Shown piece after piece: positions 23,891 through 32,628 of a stretch of 64,000 nucleotides of DNA. How positions within the stretch are numbered: position 1 is the stretch's first letter; every line of letters starts with the position of its first letter. A program made the position numbers and the translations under genes. The stretch is from Mogibacterium diversum_A (GTDB lineage Bacteria > Bacillota > Clostridia > Peptostreptococcales > Anaerovoracaceae): NCBI RefSeq assembly GCF_938028775.1, contig NZ_CALIZG010000024.1, forward strand, positions 124,001 to 188,000, in the 5' to 3' direction. The notes under the pieces are model-generated. The model was not told the DNA's origin. It did not search any database and saw only the letters and a program-made list of their open reading frames with translations.

Positions 23891-24823
23891 TTATTTGTGA
23901 ATAACCGTTCCCGTCTCTCCGTTTATACCTTCTTTAGCTTTCTCTAGCAGTGTGATAAGCGCATTTCTGCCTTCTCCAGATTCTGCAAAGCGGATAGCCG
24001 CTTCAACCTTAGGTAGCATTGAACCTTTTGCAAACTGCTCCTCAGCAATGTACTGATTAGCCTTATCAATTGAAAGATCCGATAACCACTCCTGGTTCTC
24101 CTTGCCGAAGTTGATGGCAACCTTTTCTACAGCTGTAAGGATTACGAGATAATCAGCCCCAATCTCTCTTGCAAGAAGACTCGAAGCGTTATCTTTATCT
24201 ATTACAGCCTCTGCTCCAACAAGTTTACCACCTTCATCAAATACTGGAATTCCGCCACCTCCACAAGTGATTACAACATGACCTGCTTCAGCAAGTGTTT
24301 TGATAGTTCCTAGCTCGCAGATTCTTAATGGCATTGGTGATGCAACCACCTTGCGGTAACCTCTGCCAGAGTCTTCAACTACTGAGACACCCTGTGCAAC
24401 AATCTTGTCTGCTTCTTCCTTAGTCATAAAGCTTCCAATCGGTTTAGTTGGATTCTTAAATGCTTCATCAGCAGGATCAACGAGTGTCTGTGAGATAATC
24501 GATGATACCTTCTTATCCATTCCTCTCTTCTTTAGCTCGTATTTTATTGCGTTCTGAAGGTCGATTGCAATGTATCCCTGTGACATAGCAACACTTGTAG
24601 GTAGCGGAACCGCACCATATCCATGGTGTGTAGCTGCAAGAGCATCCATTGCATTCTGAATCATTCCAACCTGAGGTCCATTCCCGTGTGTGACTATCAG
24701 GTCATGACCTTCAGCAATCAAATCAACGATTACTTTCGCAGTATGAGCAACAGCTTCACGCTGCTCATCAACTGTGTTACCGAGTGCGTTTCCGCCTAGT
24801 GCGATGACAATCTTCTTTGCCAT
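23891..24823 (-). CDS. arcC: Carbamate kinase
   Basis: Transfers phosphate from carbamoyl phosphate to ADP, yielding ATP, ammonia and CO2. The 310-residue sequence has the amino-acid-kinase fold signatures VIALGGNALG (N-terminus), VTHGNGPQVGMIQNAM, VASPMPLRI, CGGGGIPVF, VIDKDNASSLLAREIGAD and KGSMLPKVEAAIRF, all typical of carbamate kinase. It lies between the AllFG gene (91 bases upstream) and the permease gene. There are no arginine deiminase genes, so the carbamoyl phosphate here is expected from oxalurate; this is the energy-yielding step of the pathway. Confidence 0.95.
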   Translation of the reverse strand: MAKKIVIALGGNALGNTVDEQREAVAHTAKVIVDLIAEGHDLIVTHGNGPQVGMIQNAMDALAATHHGYGAVPLPTSVAMSQGYIAIDLQNAIKYELKKRGMDKKVSSIISQTLVDPADEAFKNPTKPIGSFMTKEEADKIVAQGVSVVEDSGRGYRKVVASPMPLRICELGTIKTLAEAGHVVITCGGGGIPVFDEGGKLVGAEAVIDKDNASSLLAREIGADYLVILTAVEKVAINFGKENQEWLSDLSIDKANQYIAEEQFAKGSMLPKVEAAIRFAESGEGRNALITLLEKAKEGINGETGTVIHK

Positions 24824-24914
24824 ATTTATATCCCCCTTGATATCGTCTAATAATAGTAACGACCTGATTTCTCAGGCCGCTACGTTGTTTTGTCTTATAA
24901 GATTTCTATACGTT

Positions 24915-27900
24915 CTAGAAACCAAGCTTCTTTGCATACGCAAGAACTGCTTTTTCAAATGCCTCAATTGGTGGGTGCACTGTTCCGGCACCGATCTGAC
25001 CAAATCCAGCAATCTTGTGAGCAATACCTGTATTGATTACAGGAGTGATTCCCTTCTCAACAACAAGTCTTGCGTCTATTCCTAGGCAAGTACCAGTGAA
25101 ATTCCAATTTGGAATTATGTAATTAGGGTTTCTATCGATTGTGATCTCCGTCATCTCATTTGATGTATTTAGAGCATCCTCGTATCCACCAGCACCAACA
25201 AATCTTGTTACAGCTGGTGCAGCAATCATAGCCATACCACCAACTCCAACAGTTTCTGTAATAGCACTATCACCGATATCTGGGCAAGCATCTTCACCGT
25301 CATATCCTGTAAAGTAGAGTCCTTGAGGTGTATTAACTGGTCCAGTGAACCACTCATCTCCCATACCTGCGATACGGATTCCGAAATTTACACCATTTCT
25401 GCACATTGCAGTTACTACAGTTCCTTCTGTAAGTCTTCTAGCTCCATCCATGATTGACTTTCCTGTAGCCATCATTATATTGAGGAAGAACTGATCTGTA
25501 TCAGACAGGAACTTGATTACCTGAGACTTTTCATCCTCTGGCATATCCATATCAGTTATTATCGGTGCCATTTCCTTTAGGAAGCATAGAGAAGCAGCGA
25601 TATTTCTCTGGTGGAATTCATCACCCATAGCAATCGCTTTAGCAATTAATGGATTAACATTCAGTCCACCTTCGATGCTTCTTATAGCTCTTCCGAGTGT
25701 TGGACCTAGAACATCTCTCATCCATCTTAGTCTGTTTACAACCTCTTCTGAGTATGCACCGAATCTAAGAACCTTTCCTATTCCTTCATTCATCTGGCAG
25801 TATGCATAATTACCGTCAGTTTCATTCTGAACTACGAATACTGGCATATGCTGAGTAGTAATTCCTCCCATAGGACCTACTGCATTACAGTGGTGACAAG
25901 GGATGAACTTAATTTCTCCAGACTCAAGGAGCTTACGAGCATCAGCTTCGTTGTCTGCCCACTCTTCGAACAATACTGCACCTACACAAGATCCCTGTAC
26001 TGTAGCAGGCATATCCTTATACTCAATAGGAGGACCGGCGTGAAGAATAACTCTTCCATTGTTCTCGTTGAGCTCAGGGATAACCGTCATAGCTGGAACA
26101 TTATCCTTCAGAACTGGCTGTGCAGCTACAACCTTAGCGATAACCTTGCGGTTTGCTTCGTCGATATCAAACCCTTCGTAGTTTCTGAGGAAGTTAAGAG
26201 CTTTAATGAGCTCAATATTTCCTCCTGCTGGTGGCATCCAGTCATACTGAACTACATCGCATCCGAACTTAGCTGTAACTTCTGCAAAGCTCTTAAGACC
26301 GATGTTAATTACCTTTGGCTTGTGTGAAAGCATCGATAAAAGCTTTTCTGAAGGCTCAGCCGGAGTAAATTCCTTTACTTCCTTAGGTCTTGTTTCCTTT
26401 GGCTCCTCAGTGAATTTATATCCTACAGCTTCGATAGCCGTCTCAACAGCTAGCTTATTAGTCTCTGCAACAATTACACCTGCATCCTGAAGCTTCTTAA
26501 CAGATTCGTCATAACCCTGATAATCATTTCTTGTTCCGCAAACCTCAGCGACGAAGAATATCTCTCTATTCTGAGCTTTAGCCTTATTCTTTAGCGTCTC
26601 GACAGCTGGAATAAGGGCGCCAGCCATATCGTCATGAGAACCATATCCTAAAACAACGTCAAATAGGATTACACCTGTGCTAGGATCGTCCATAGCCTCT
26701 TCCATGCATTCCACTCTCTTTGTAGGATCAATCATAGGATGTGGCTTACCCTGAGTATACATGTCATCACCTAGGTCGATTACAACGTGACCGTCGTGAT
26801 TTAGCTTAAATCCATCTGCATGCGTATTATCAGTAATCTTAAGGGCATCCTTAATCATCATAGCGGCCTCACCTGCCAATGTACCGCCGGAGTAATACGC
26901 TTTGATTGTCTTCTTATCTTCAGGGTTGAAGAACTTAGACCTGTCGCAATCAACAGTCCCTTCGGCCACTTTCTGACCTCTTACTAGGCTGACTGCAAGA
27001 CGAGCACACTCATCAAGTGTATAAGTCTGATACAGACCTTCTTCATAATACTCTGGCTTCTCACCTAGGAATAGGCAAACTACAGGTTTGCTGTAAACGC
27101 TAAGTCTTGCGGCAATCTTATCTCTTACTGACTTTGCAGGTGGTTTTGAGATAACTACGAGCACCTTAACTGTCTGATCCTTTTCCATAGCGTCGATGAC
27201 ATCCATCATAGTGGTACCACCAACTTCTTCAGAGAGGTCACGTCCACCGGTACCGATAGCATTTGTTACACCTTCACCCAGTCTATCGATAATAGTTGTG
27301 AGCTCCTGAATACCCGTTCCTGAAGCACCAATGATGCCGATTGAACCAGGATTTACAGTGTTTGTGAATGCAATTGGCACACTCTGAATGATTCCAGTTC
27401 CACAGTCTGGACCCATTACCACGAGCCCTTTTTCGTGAGCCTTATCCTTGATTTTCTTCTCATCCTCAATCGTTACATTGTCAGAGAACATGAATACATT
27501 CATACCCTCGTCGAGAGCTCTATCTGCCTCAAGTGCAGCGTAAGCTCCTGGAATGGAGATTACTGCTAGGTTAGCATCTGGCATCTGCTTAAGCGCCTGA
27601 TCCCAGCTCTTTGCTGATTTATTTCCTTCGCTTTTTTTATCAGCATTTGCTTCCTTTGCGAAGTACTCGTCAACCTTATCCATAAGCGCATCGAGCACGC
27701 TCTCTTCTGTTACATCAGCAACAACTACCATATCGTTGGCAGTTGCATTCATTAGCTCTTCAGTCTCAAGTCCACTCTGCTTAAAAATGTCCTTGTTAGC
27801 TGGAGTTGCCATCATGATGGATGCCTTGTTTACACCATCAACCGTTGAAACCGCATTGGTAAGTAGCATCAGGGTAACAGAATCATGATAACTTCCTGCT

Positions 27901-27920
27901 TTTACAATTGTCTTTAGCAT
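24915..27920 (-). CDS. allFG: AllF-AllG fusion, large part of oxamate carbamoyltransferase
   Basis: 1001 residues joining two proteins that are separate in Escherichia coli. The first half (to about residue 520) is FdrA/AllF-like with succinyl-CoA-ligase-type folds: GSIGIIGASGTGIQELTTII, VVMGPDCGTGIIQSVP, VDCDRSKFFNPEDKKTIKAYYSGG. After a Pro/Glu-rich linker (KETRPKEVKEFTPAEPSEK) the second half is YlbE/AllG (DUF1116): VILHAGPPIEYKDM, FIPCHHCNAVGPMGGITTQ, MGDEFHQRNIA, ITEEFVNTP-type GPVNTPQGLYFTG and the end GFGQIGAGTVHPPIEAFE. With AllH this complex converts oxalurate and phosphate to oxamate and carbamoyl phosphate (established for E. coli AllFGH). Confidence 0.93.
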   Translation of the reverse strand: MLKTIVKAGSYHDSVTLMLLTNAVSTVDGVNKASIMMATPANKDIFKQSGLETEELMNATANDMVVVADVTEESVLDALMDKVDEYFAKEANADKKSEGNKSAKSWDQALKQMPDANLAVISIPGAYAALEADRALDEGMNVFMFSDNVTIEDEKKIKDKAHEKGLVVMGPDCGTGIIQSVPIAFTNTVNPGSIGIIGASGTGIQELTTIIDRLGEGVTNAIGTGGRDLSEEVGGTTMMDVIDAMEKDQTVKVLVVISKPPAKSVRDKIAARLSVYSKPVVCLFLGEKPEYYEEGLYQTYTLDECARLAVSLVRGQKVAEGTVDCDRSKFFNPEDKKTIKAYYSGGTLAGEAAMMIKDALKITDNTHADGFKLNHDGHVVIDLGDDMYTQGKPHPMIDPTKRVECMEEAMDDPSTGVILFDVVLGYGSHDDMAGALIPAVETLKNKAKAQNREIFFVAEVCGTRNDYQGYDESVKKLQDAGVIVAETNKLAVETAIEAVGYKFTEEPKETRPKEVKEFTPAEPSEKLLSMLSHKPKVINIGLKSFAEVTAKFGCDVVQYDWMPPAGGNIELIKALNFLRNYEGFDIDEANRKVIAKVVAAQPVLKDNVPAMTVIPELNENNGRVILHAGPPIEYKDMPATVQGSCVGAVLFEEWADNEADARKLLESGEIKFIPCHHCNAVGPMGGITTQHMPVFVVQNETDGNYAYCQMNEGIGKVLRFGAYSEEVVNRLRWMRDVLGPTLGRAIRSIEGGLNVNPLIAKAIAMGDEFHQRNIAASLCFLKEMAPIITDMDMPEDEKSQVIKFLSDTDQFFLNIMMATGKSIMDGARRLTEGTVVTAMCRNGVNFGIRIAGMGDEWFTGPVNTPQGLYFTGYDGEDACPDIGDSAITETVGVGGMAMIAAPAVTRFVGAGGYEDALNTSNEMTEITIDRNPNYIIPNWNFTGTCLGIDARLVVEKGITPVINTGIAHKIAGFGQIGAGTVHPPIEAFEKAVLAYAKKLGF

Positions 27921-27939
27921 TTATTCTCTCCCTTTTATA

Positions 27940-28992
27940 TTAGTCAGCAAATCTATTCTTGTGATCATATCTATTGAAGTGAACCGGTTCACCCTTTAGA
28001 TACTCGACTAGTTCATCTGCAACATCTAAACCACCTGTTGCATAAGCCTTTTCCATTCTATTCTTAGCTCTCTCACCAGGGAAGTTTACCTTATCAAATC
28101 CTGGAGCAGGCTTCATTGTATCAAGTTCGTCTAAGCACTGACTCATAGCCTTCTTGAAGGCCTCTGCACCAACAAATCTCTCTGGGTCAATTACGATATG
28201 CATCTGTCCAAGTCTTCTGCCCTCTGAAAGATCATGATACATGGAGCTAACATGACCACCGAATGGTACACCAAGAAGAATTCCAGAGAAGACATCTACG
28301 AGCATCATGAGTCCATACCCCTTAGCTCCAGCAATAGGGTTAAGAGCATTAACCTTATGTGGGTCTGTTACAGGAGCACCATTCTCATCTACCGCCCAAT
28401 CTGCAGGAATTTCCTCATGCTTAGATCTCTTATCTAAAATCTTTCCCCAAGCCTGAACTGTAGTAGCCATATCGAATACTACCTTTCTATCATCGGCGGT
28501 TGGAGCTGCAAATGACATAGGGTTTGTTCCGTAATATGGTTCAGCACCACCGTAAGGAACTGCCATAGGATCTGACTGGCAGAACGAAATTGCTAGTAGC
28601 CCTTCATCCGCAGCCATCTCGGTGTAGTAACCAATGGATCCTGAGTGTGACAGGTTTGCCATTCCCACAACAGCGATTCCATTCTTCTTAGCCATTTCAA
28701 TAGCTTTTTCCATGCCTACCTTAGCAACAGTAAAACCTATTCCATTATCTCCATCAAGAATTCCAGAGCATGGTCCAGTTTCCTTCCAAGTCATGTTTGG
28801 CTCAACCGTGATTCCACCTTTAGCAATTCTCTCACTATAATACTCAACTCTTACGGCACCGTGAGAATAGTAACCTCTTTCATGAGCCCAAGTAAGGATT
28901 TCTGCTGCAGTCTCAGCGTCATCAGCATGTAGTCCCGCCTGCATGAGCTTATCTTTCATCAGGCCCTTTAGTTCTTCTCTAGATAATTTCAC
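27940..28992 (-). CDS. allD: Ureidoglycolate dehydrogenase
   Basis: Malate/L-lactate dehydrogenase-superfamily enzyme oxidising (S)-ureidoglycolate to oxalurate with NAD(P)+. The sequence tracks E. coli AllD closely: SHGAVRVEYYSERIAKGG, GISVVG-type NGIAVVGMANLSHSGSIGYY, CQSDPMAVPYGGAEPYYGTNP, FDMATTVQAWGK and KGYGLMMLVDVFSGILLG. A GTG start at 28992 (MKLSREELKG), seven bases after GGAGG, gives 350 aa, the family length; the frame opening at 29022 would make that Shine-Dalgarno coding. A terminator hairpin separates it from allE. Confidence 0.95.
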   Translation of the reverse strand: MKLSREELKGLMKDKLMQAGLHADDAETAAEILTWAHERGYYSHGAVRVEYYSERIAKGGITVEPNMTWKETGPCSGILDGDNGIGFTVAKVGMEKAIEMAKKNGIAVVGMANLSHSGSIGYYTEMAADEGLLAISFCQSDPMAVPYGGAEPYYGTNPMSFAAPTADDRKVVFDMATTVQAWGKILDKRSKHEEIPADWAVDENGAPVTDPHKVNALNPIAGAKGYGLMMLVDVFSGILLGVPFGGHVSSMYHDLSEGRRLGQMHIVIDPERFVGAEAFKKAMSQCLDELDTMKPAPGFDKVNFPGERAKNRMEKAYATGGLDVADELVEYLKGEPVHFNRYDHKNRFAD

Positions 28993-29031
28993 TTTTTTTC
29001 CTCCATGAACCTGTATATACAAATTCTATCT

Positions 29032-29067
29032 ATAAAAACAGGTCCGCATCTATGACGCGAACCTGTT
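29032..29067 (-). terminator. Intrinsic terminator between allE and allD
   Basis: An 11-bp stem (arms 29037-29047 and 29057-29067, one G-U pair), followed on the minus strand by five T. It lies between allE and allD and probably attenuates read-through from allE into the rest of the operon. Confidence 0.75.
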
Positions 29068-29094
29068 ACCAACAATTCTTAATATTGCTTAAAC

Positions 29095-29880
29095 TTACAG
29101 CTCAACGTCTCTGTTGCAATCCTTTGAGTAGATGTAGATAAAGTCTTCAGTACCTACACCGTAGCAAGCCTGTGGTACGTATGAATCCATGAATACATAG
29201 TCACCCTTCTGTAGAGGAACCCACTCATCATCTAGTACGTACATTCCCTTGCCCTGTAGGAAGTATGCGCCATGCTCCTGAATGTGAGTTTCGATATATC
29301 CATGGCATGCACCTGGAGCAAATTTCAGCACGTGCATGTTCATATCAAATCCTAGATCCTCTGCAGCTGGAAGGAAGTCTTTGCTCTGACAGTTCGTCAT
29401 GCCCTCGTAATCCTTCCAAGGTGTATCGTTAATATTTGCAACAACTGTGTAAGCTTCTTTTCCAGGAAGTGGATTGTATCTTCTTCTGTAGATATAAACG
29501 AAAGCGTCCTTGTCGCTATTGTTTACGAAACTGAATGGCTTATCTGCTGGCGAATAAATGTAACCACCTTCTGTTAAATCAGCTTCTTTATCAGCATTCT
29601 TTACTGTAAGCTCTCCACTAATTACATATAGAAAAGATTCGATTCCGTCTCCACCAATCTTGTCGTTCTTTCCGCCTGGGTGAACTGTTGAAATATAATC
29701 AGCAAATGATGCGCCCATAGCGGGTGAACCTAGAATAGTTGTATCGCAGTTCTCGTAGCCCGGAATAACGTTCTTAACGATGCCGTCTGGCTCAAGAATA
29801 GTGTACTTACCCTTCTTATAAACAGATCTTGTCGAAAGCAGTGTCTCTCTGTAACCGGTATTATTGTTTAAATAACTCAT
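29095..29880 (-). CDS. allE: (S)-ureidoglycine aminohydrolase
   Basis: Bicupin, manganese-dependent enzyme that hydrolyses (S)-ureidoglycine to (S)-ureidoglycolate and ammonia. 261 residues, the same length as E. coli AllE and similar throughout: MSYLNNNTGYRETLLSTRS, GGDGIESFLYVISGELTV (first cupin), LGFDMNMHVLKFAPGACHGY, then IETHIQEHGAYFLQGKGMY (metal-binding His/Glu/His) and the C-terminal IYSKDCNRDVEL. First gene of the allE-D-FG-arcC-permease-allC-regulator unit. A TCAACCA-type motif lies 60-72 bases upstream of its start. Confidence 0.96.
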   Translation of the reverse strand: MSYLNNNTGYRETLLSTRSVYKKGKYTILEPDGIVKNVIPGYENCDTTILGSPAMGASFADYISTVHPGGKNDKIGGDGIESFLYVISGELTVKNADKEADLTEGGYIYSPADKPFSFVNNSDKDAFVYIYRRRYNPLPGKEAYTVVANINDTPWKDYEGMTNCQSKDFLPAAEDLGFDMNMHVLKFAPGACHGYIETHIQEHGAYFLQGKGMYVLDDEWVPLQKGDYVFMDSYVPQACYGVGTEDFIYIYSKDCNRDVEL

Positions 29881-30260
29881 GAAGTTTACCTCTCTTCCTC
29901 ATGTTTAATAATAATAGACTTTTAACTTGGCGAAACTTATCAACCAATTTTCTATAACAATTTAATCATCTTTCAACCTTTTTTTCAAGTGTTAGTTTGA
30001 AATTTTATGTTCTAAATATCGACCTTATTGCTTTTTTGAATTTTATCTGATAGTGTTATATCATTCTATACGATTTCATTGTATTTATCATGTATTTTCA
30101 AGCTTTTTAAGATATATTTATTTTGCATATTTTATAATTCAATGATATTTAAATATACAATATCTATTTATATTCATTAATTTATAATTCATTGGTTAGA
30201 TAATTTTTATTTTTAACATAAAAATTTTTTTGGATGGCAAGCGAAGGAGTTATTAAAATT
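29881..30260. promoter_or_regulatory. Divergent intergenic region, allE versus hydrolase gene
   Basis: About 380 AT-rich bases holding promoters in both directions. TCAACCAATTTTC at 29940-29952 and TTCAACC at 29971-29977 resemble the half-site at 19666-19678. On the minus strand this gives TTGATA, a plausible -35 for allE, overlapping the motif. The rest (30000-30230) is very AT-rich with no gene. Confidence 0.5.
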
Positions 30261-31112
30261 ATGTTAAATGTTAAGAATATTACGGTTTCAAAAGAAAACA
30301 GTATTAACTCGTCAAGAAGATTCACTCTTTATTCCCCTAGCGATTCTACTCTACGCGCTTTAATCGTATACATACACGGCGGCGGACTGCTATGCGGTAA
30401 TGCGAAGGATTTACCAGAATTACATAAAGAGAGATTGACAGACGAGGGTTACGCAATTTTAGCTATTGATTATCCTCTTGCCCCGCAGGTGAAGATTGAT
30501 GCTATTCTAGAAGACATAATTGATTCTATAAATAATTGTTTTAAGCTAACTGAACTTAGAAGCAATCTCCCATTATTTGTCTGGGGGCGATCTGCAGGCG
30601 CTTACCTCGCATTGCTCGCATCTGCTAGCGATAAGCTCCACCTTAAATTGAACGGAATAATTTCGTACTACGGTTATGGATTTCTATGTGACAGCTGGTA
30701 TGACACGCCAAGCCCATACTATATGAACCTTCCTATTGTCGAAGAAGCCTCTACAAAGATTCACGATAAAGAAATCGTATATCGAGGGGATATAGCTAAC
30801 TATTTCAGCACATATATATACGCAAGGCAGACTGGAAAATGGAAAGACTTGATCTACGAGGGCCGCGATAAATATTTCTTTTTGTTATACACGTTAAGAG
30901 CCGTAGATAGTCTTCCAGCGCCTTTATTTGCTGCACATAGTGCAGGTGACACAGATGTTCCATATAGCGAATTCATCGCCTTATGTAATAAATATCATCC
31001 GGATAAATTCATTGCCTCTATACCTGAACATGACTTCGACAGGAATACGAATGAACCTGAGACAGTTGAACTTCTTAATAAGACTATTTCATTTGTATCA
31101 AATAATATTTAA
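30261..31112 (+). CDS. Alpha/beta hydrolase (HSL-type esterase)
   Basis: Carboxylesterase-like alpha/beta hydrolase of the hormone-sensitive-lipase type: oxyanion motif HGGGLL (about residues 36-41), nucleophile elbow WGRSAGAY (about 112-119, Ser in GRSAG), a DTDVP acid region and a C-terminal histidine in PEHDFDR. Substrate unknown. An AAGGAG site supports the ATG at 30261 (283 aa); a longer frame from 30234 has no site. It is divergent from allE, single, and ends in a strong hairpin. There is no evident link to allantoin chemistry beyond position. Confidence 0.85.
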   Translation: MLNVKNITVSKENSINSSRRFTLYSPSDSTLRALIVYIHGGGLLCGNAKDLPELHKERLTDEGYAILAIDYPLAPQVKIDAILEDIIDSINNCFKLTELRSNLPLFVWGRSAGAYLALLASASDKLHLKLNGIISYYGYGFLCDSWYDTPSPYYMNLPIVEEASTKIHDKEIVYRGDIANYFSTYIYARQTGKWKDLIYEGRDKYFFLLYTLRAVDSLPAPLFAAHSAGDTDVPYSEFIALCNKYHPDKFIASIPEHDFDRNTNEPETVELLNKTISFVSNNI

Positions 31113-31127
31113 ATATAATTAGATACT

Positions 31128-31167
31128 ATGAGGGATTCCGTATGAAATTTCATCGGAATCTTCTCAT
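31128..31167. terminator. Convergent hairpin between hydrolase and GNAT genes
   Basis: A long imperfect palindrome (GATTCCG ... CGGAATC with an inner ATGAAA/TTTCAT stem and an outer ATGAG/CTCAT) lies between two convergent genes. It probably terminates both and overlaps the GNAT stop codon. Confidence 0.65.
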
Positions 31168-31605
31168 AATATATTTTAACTTTGGTTTCTCAATTATTTT
31201 CTCTATTATAAACCCTTGTTTTTCATATAGGTTCTTAGCAACTTTATTAGAATCAAAAACTGATAAGGTAATGCTATTAACGTCTTTATTACCGAAAATG
31301 TATTTTAGAAATTCTTTTAATGCCATTGAACCTAAGCCCATACCTGTTTTTTCAGGATTTATTACAAACCTACCGATGTGGATACTATCTATACTTGACC
31401 TTATTTCTTGTATTATCCCGACAAACTCATCATCATTGAAAATTGAAAAAACATTTTCAAGTTTTCTTATTTTGTCACAATCAAGCGGATAAGATACCTT
31501 GTTCCCCATCCATTGTTCTTGAAAATCCTTTCCCTTATCATTAGACCATTCACATAAAGACAATGCATTAGTATCATTTATGCCTTTTTCAATTAAGATA
31601 TTCAT
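31150..31605 (-). CDS. GNAT-family N-acetyltransferase
   Basis: About 151-residue GCN5-related acetyltransferase. The acetyl-CoA-binding region is GRFVINPEKTGMGLGSMALKEFL (motif A, R/Q-x-x-G-x-G/A variant), followed by NSITLSVFDSNKVAKNLYEKQGF (motif B), typical of RimI-like enzymes. Substrate unknown. The start MNILIEKG at 31605 follows an AGGAG site. It lies 18 bases or more downstream of the class M sirtuin gene on the same strand, so it may belong to the macrodomain-sirtuin unit, which would be an unusual companion. Confidence 0.85.
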   Translation of the reverse strand: MNILIEKGINDTNALSLCEWSNDKGKDFQEQWMGNKVSYPLDCDKIRKLENVFSIFNDDEFVGIIQEIRSSIDSIHIGRFVINPEKTGMGLGSMALKEFLKYIFGNKDVNSITLSVFDSNKVAKNLYEKQGFIIEKIIEKPKLKYIMRRFR

Positions 31606-31632
31606 ACAACTCAAATTCTCCTAAGCTATTGA

Positions 31633-32628
31633 TTAGAACTGCAGTATTGTTTCAAGCACATCACCGATATCACTGCTTATACAAATGCTTCTCTCTTCAA
31701 GTTCTGATGGGCAGAAAGCCTCACCGTAATTGACACACGCATAAGTTGAGTTATTATTCGTAATCGCCATCTGCCAGAATGGGAACTTTATTATCACCGG
31801 TGTGTTTGCACCGACACCTAGCTCGAGAAATAGCACATTCATGTTCTCGTGTCTGCGCAGGAAATCCGAATATCTTGCCGAAGCATCTCGCCAGCCACCA
31901 TCTTCGACGAAAGTCCCATCAGCTCTAAGGTTATTTGTTACTGGTCCTCCTGTGGTTGGCATAACAGGAATTAGTTCAGAAGGTATCTGCATCTTGATTG
32001 ACTTATCACTAGGAACATCGAATTCGCCAGAATCATCGCGTATAAATCCCTGTGCCTCCATAGCTCTATTGACCCAGACTTCGTTGTCAAAGGTAATGCC
32101 ATCCTTACCATCCTCACTTTGGAACAGCCCGAAGTCCCCCTGTGTATAGAATAGTCTCTTTTTATCAAAACCTGCCCGCTGGAACTGATGATCAACATTC
32201 GTAGTTACTACAAAATAATCTTTTCCATTAACAACCTTAAGTAAATTTTCATAGACAGGCTTAGGAGCCTTTATATATCTATTATAATAAATTGCCCTTG
32301 CCCACCATGCCCAGCGAGTTTCATCGTTAGGAAATGGAAAAAAGCCGCCTGAATATATATCGGTTATTCCATACTCCTCTGCAAAATCAAAAAAATATCT
32401 TTCAAATCGTTCGCCGCTATACGTAAAACCCGCCGATGTTGAAAGTCCTGCCCCTGCTCCGATGATTACAGCATCGGCTGCATCCATAGCCACCACCAGC
32501 TTTTCCGTTCTTTCTTGAATAGAGCCTTCACCATAAACCATCTGGCCATTGAGGTAGCTCATAACCGCCTGCCCTCTCTTTATGCTCTCTATATATCCAT
32601 TAGGTCTATCTCTAAATAAGTCTCTCAT
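31633..32628 (-). CDS. Class M sirtuin (SirTM), probable protein ADP-ribosyltransferase
   Basis: 331-residue SIR2-fold protein with the NAD-binding motif GAGAGLSTSAG (residues 57-67) and TTNVDHQF (N144, D146). At the place where deacetylase sirtuins carry the catalytic His, it reads YTQGDFG with Gln at 163. Loss of that His together with a conserved Asn/Gln pair is the mark of SirTM enzymes, which ADP-ribosylate proteins rather than deacylate (family knowledge). It overlaps the upstream macrodomain gene by 17 bases, the usual SirTM partner that reverses the modification. Confidence 0.9.
   Translation of the reverse strand: MRDLFRDRPNGYIESIKRGQAVMSYLNGQMVYGEGSIQERTEKLVVAMDAADAVIIGAGAGLSTSAGFTYSGERFERYFFDFAEEYGITDIYSGGFFPFPNDETRWAWWARAIYYNRYIKAPKPVYENLLKVVNGKDYFVVTTNVDHQFQRAGFDKKRLFYTQGDFGLFQSEDGKDGITFDNEVWVNRAMEAQGFIRDDSGEFDVPSDKSIKMQIPSELIPVMPTTGGPVTNNLRADGTFVEDGGWRDASARYSDFLRRHENMNVLFLELGVGANTPVIIKFPFWQMAITNNNSTYACVNYGEAFCPSELEERSICISSDIGDVLETILQF

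Noticed and set aside
25848..26327. 159-codon plus-strand frame within the AllFG gene
   Set aside because: Antisense to a conserved enzyme, no start signal.
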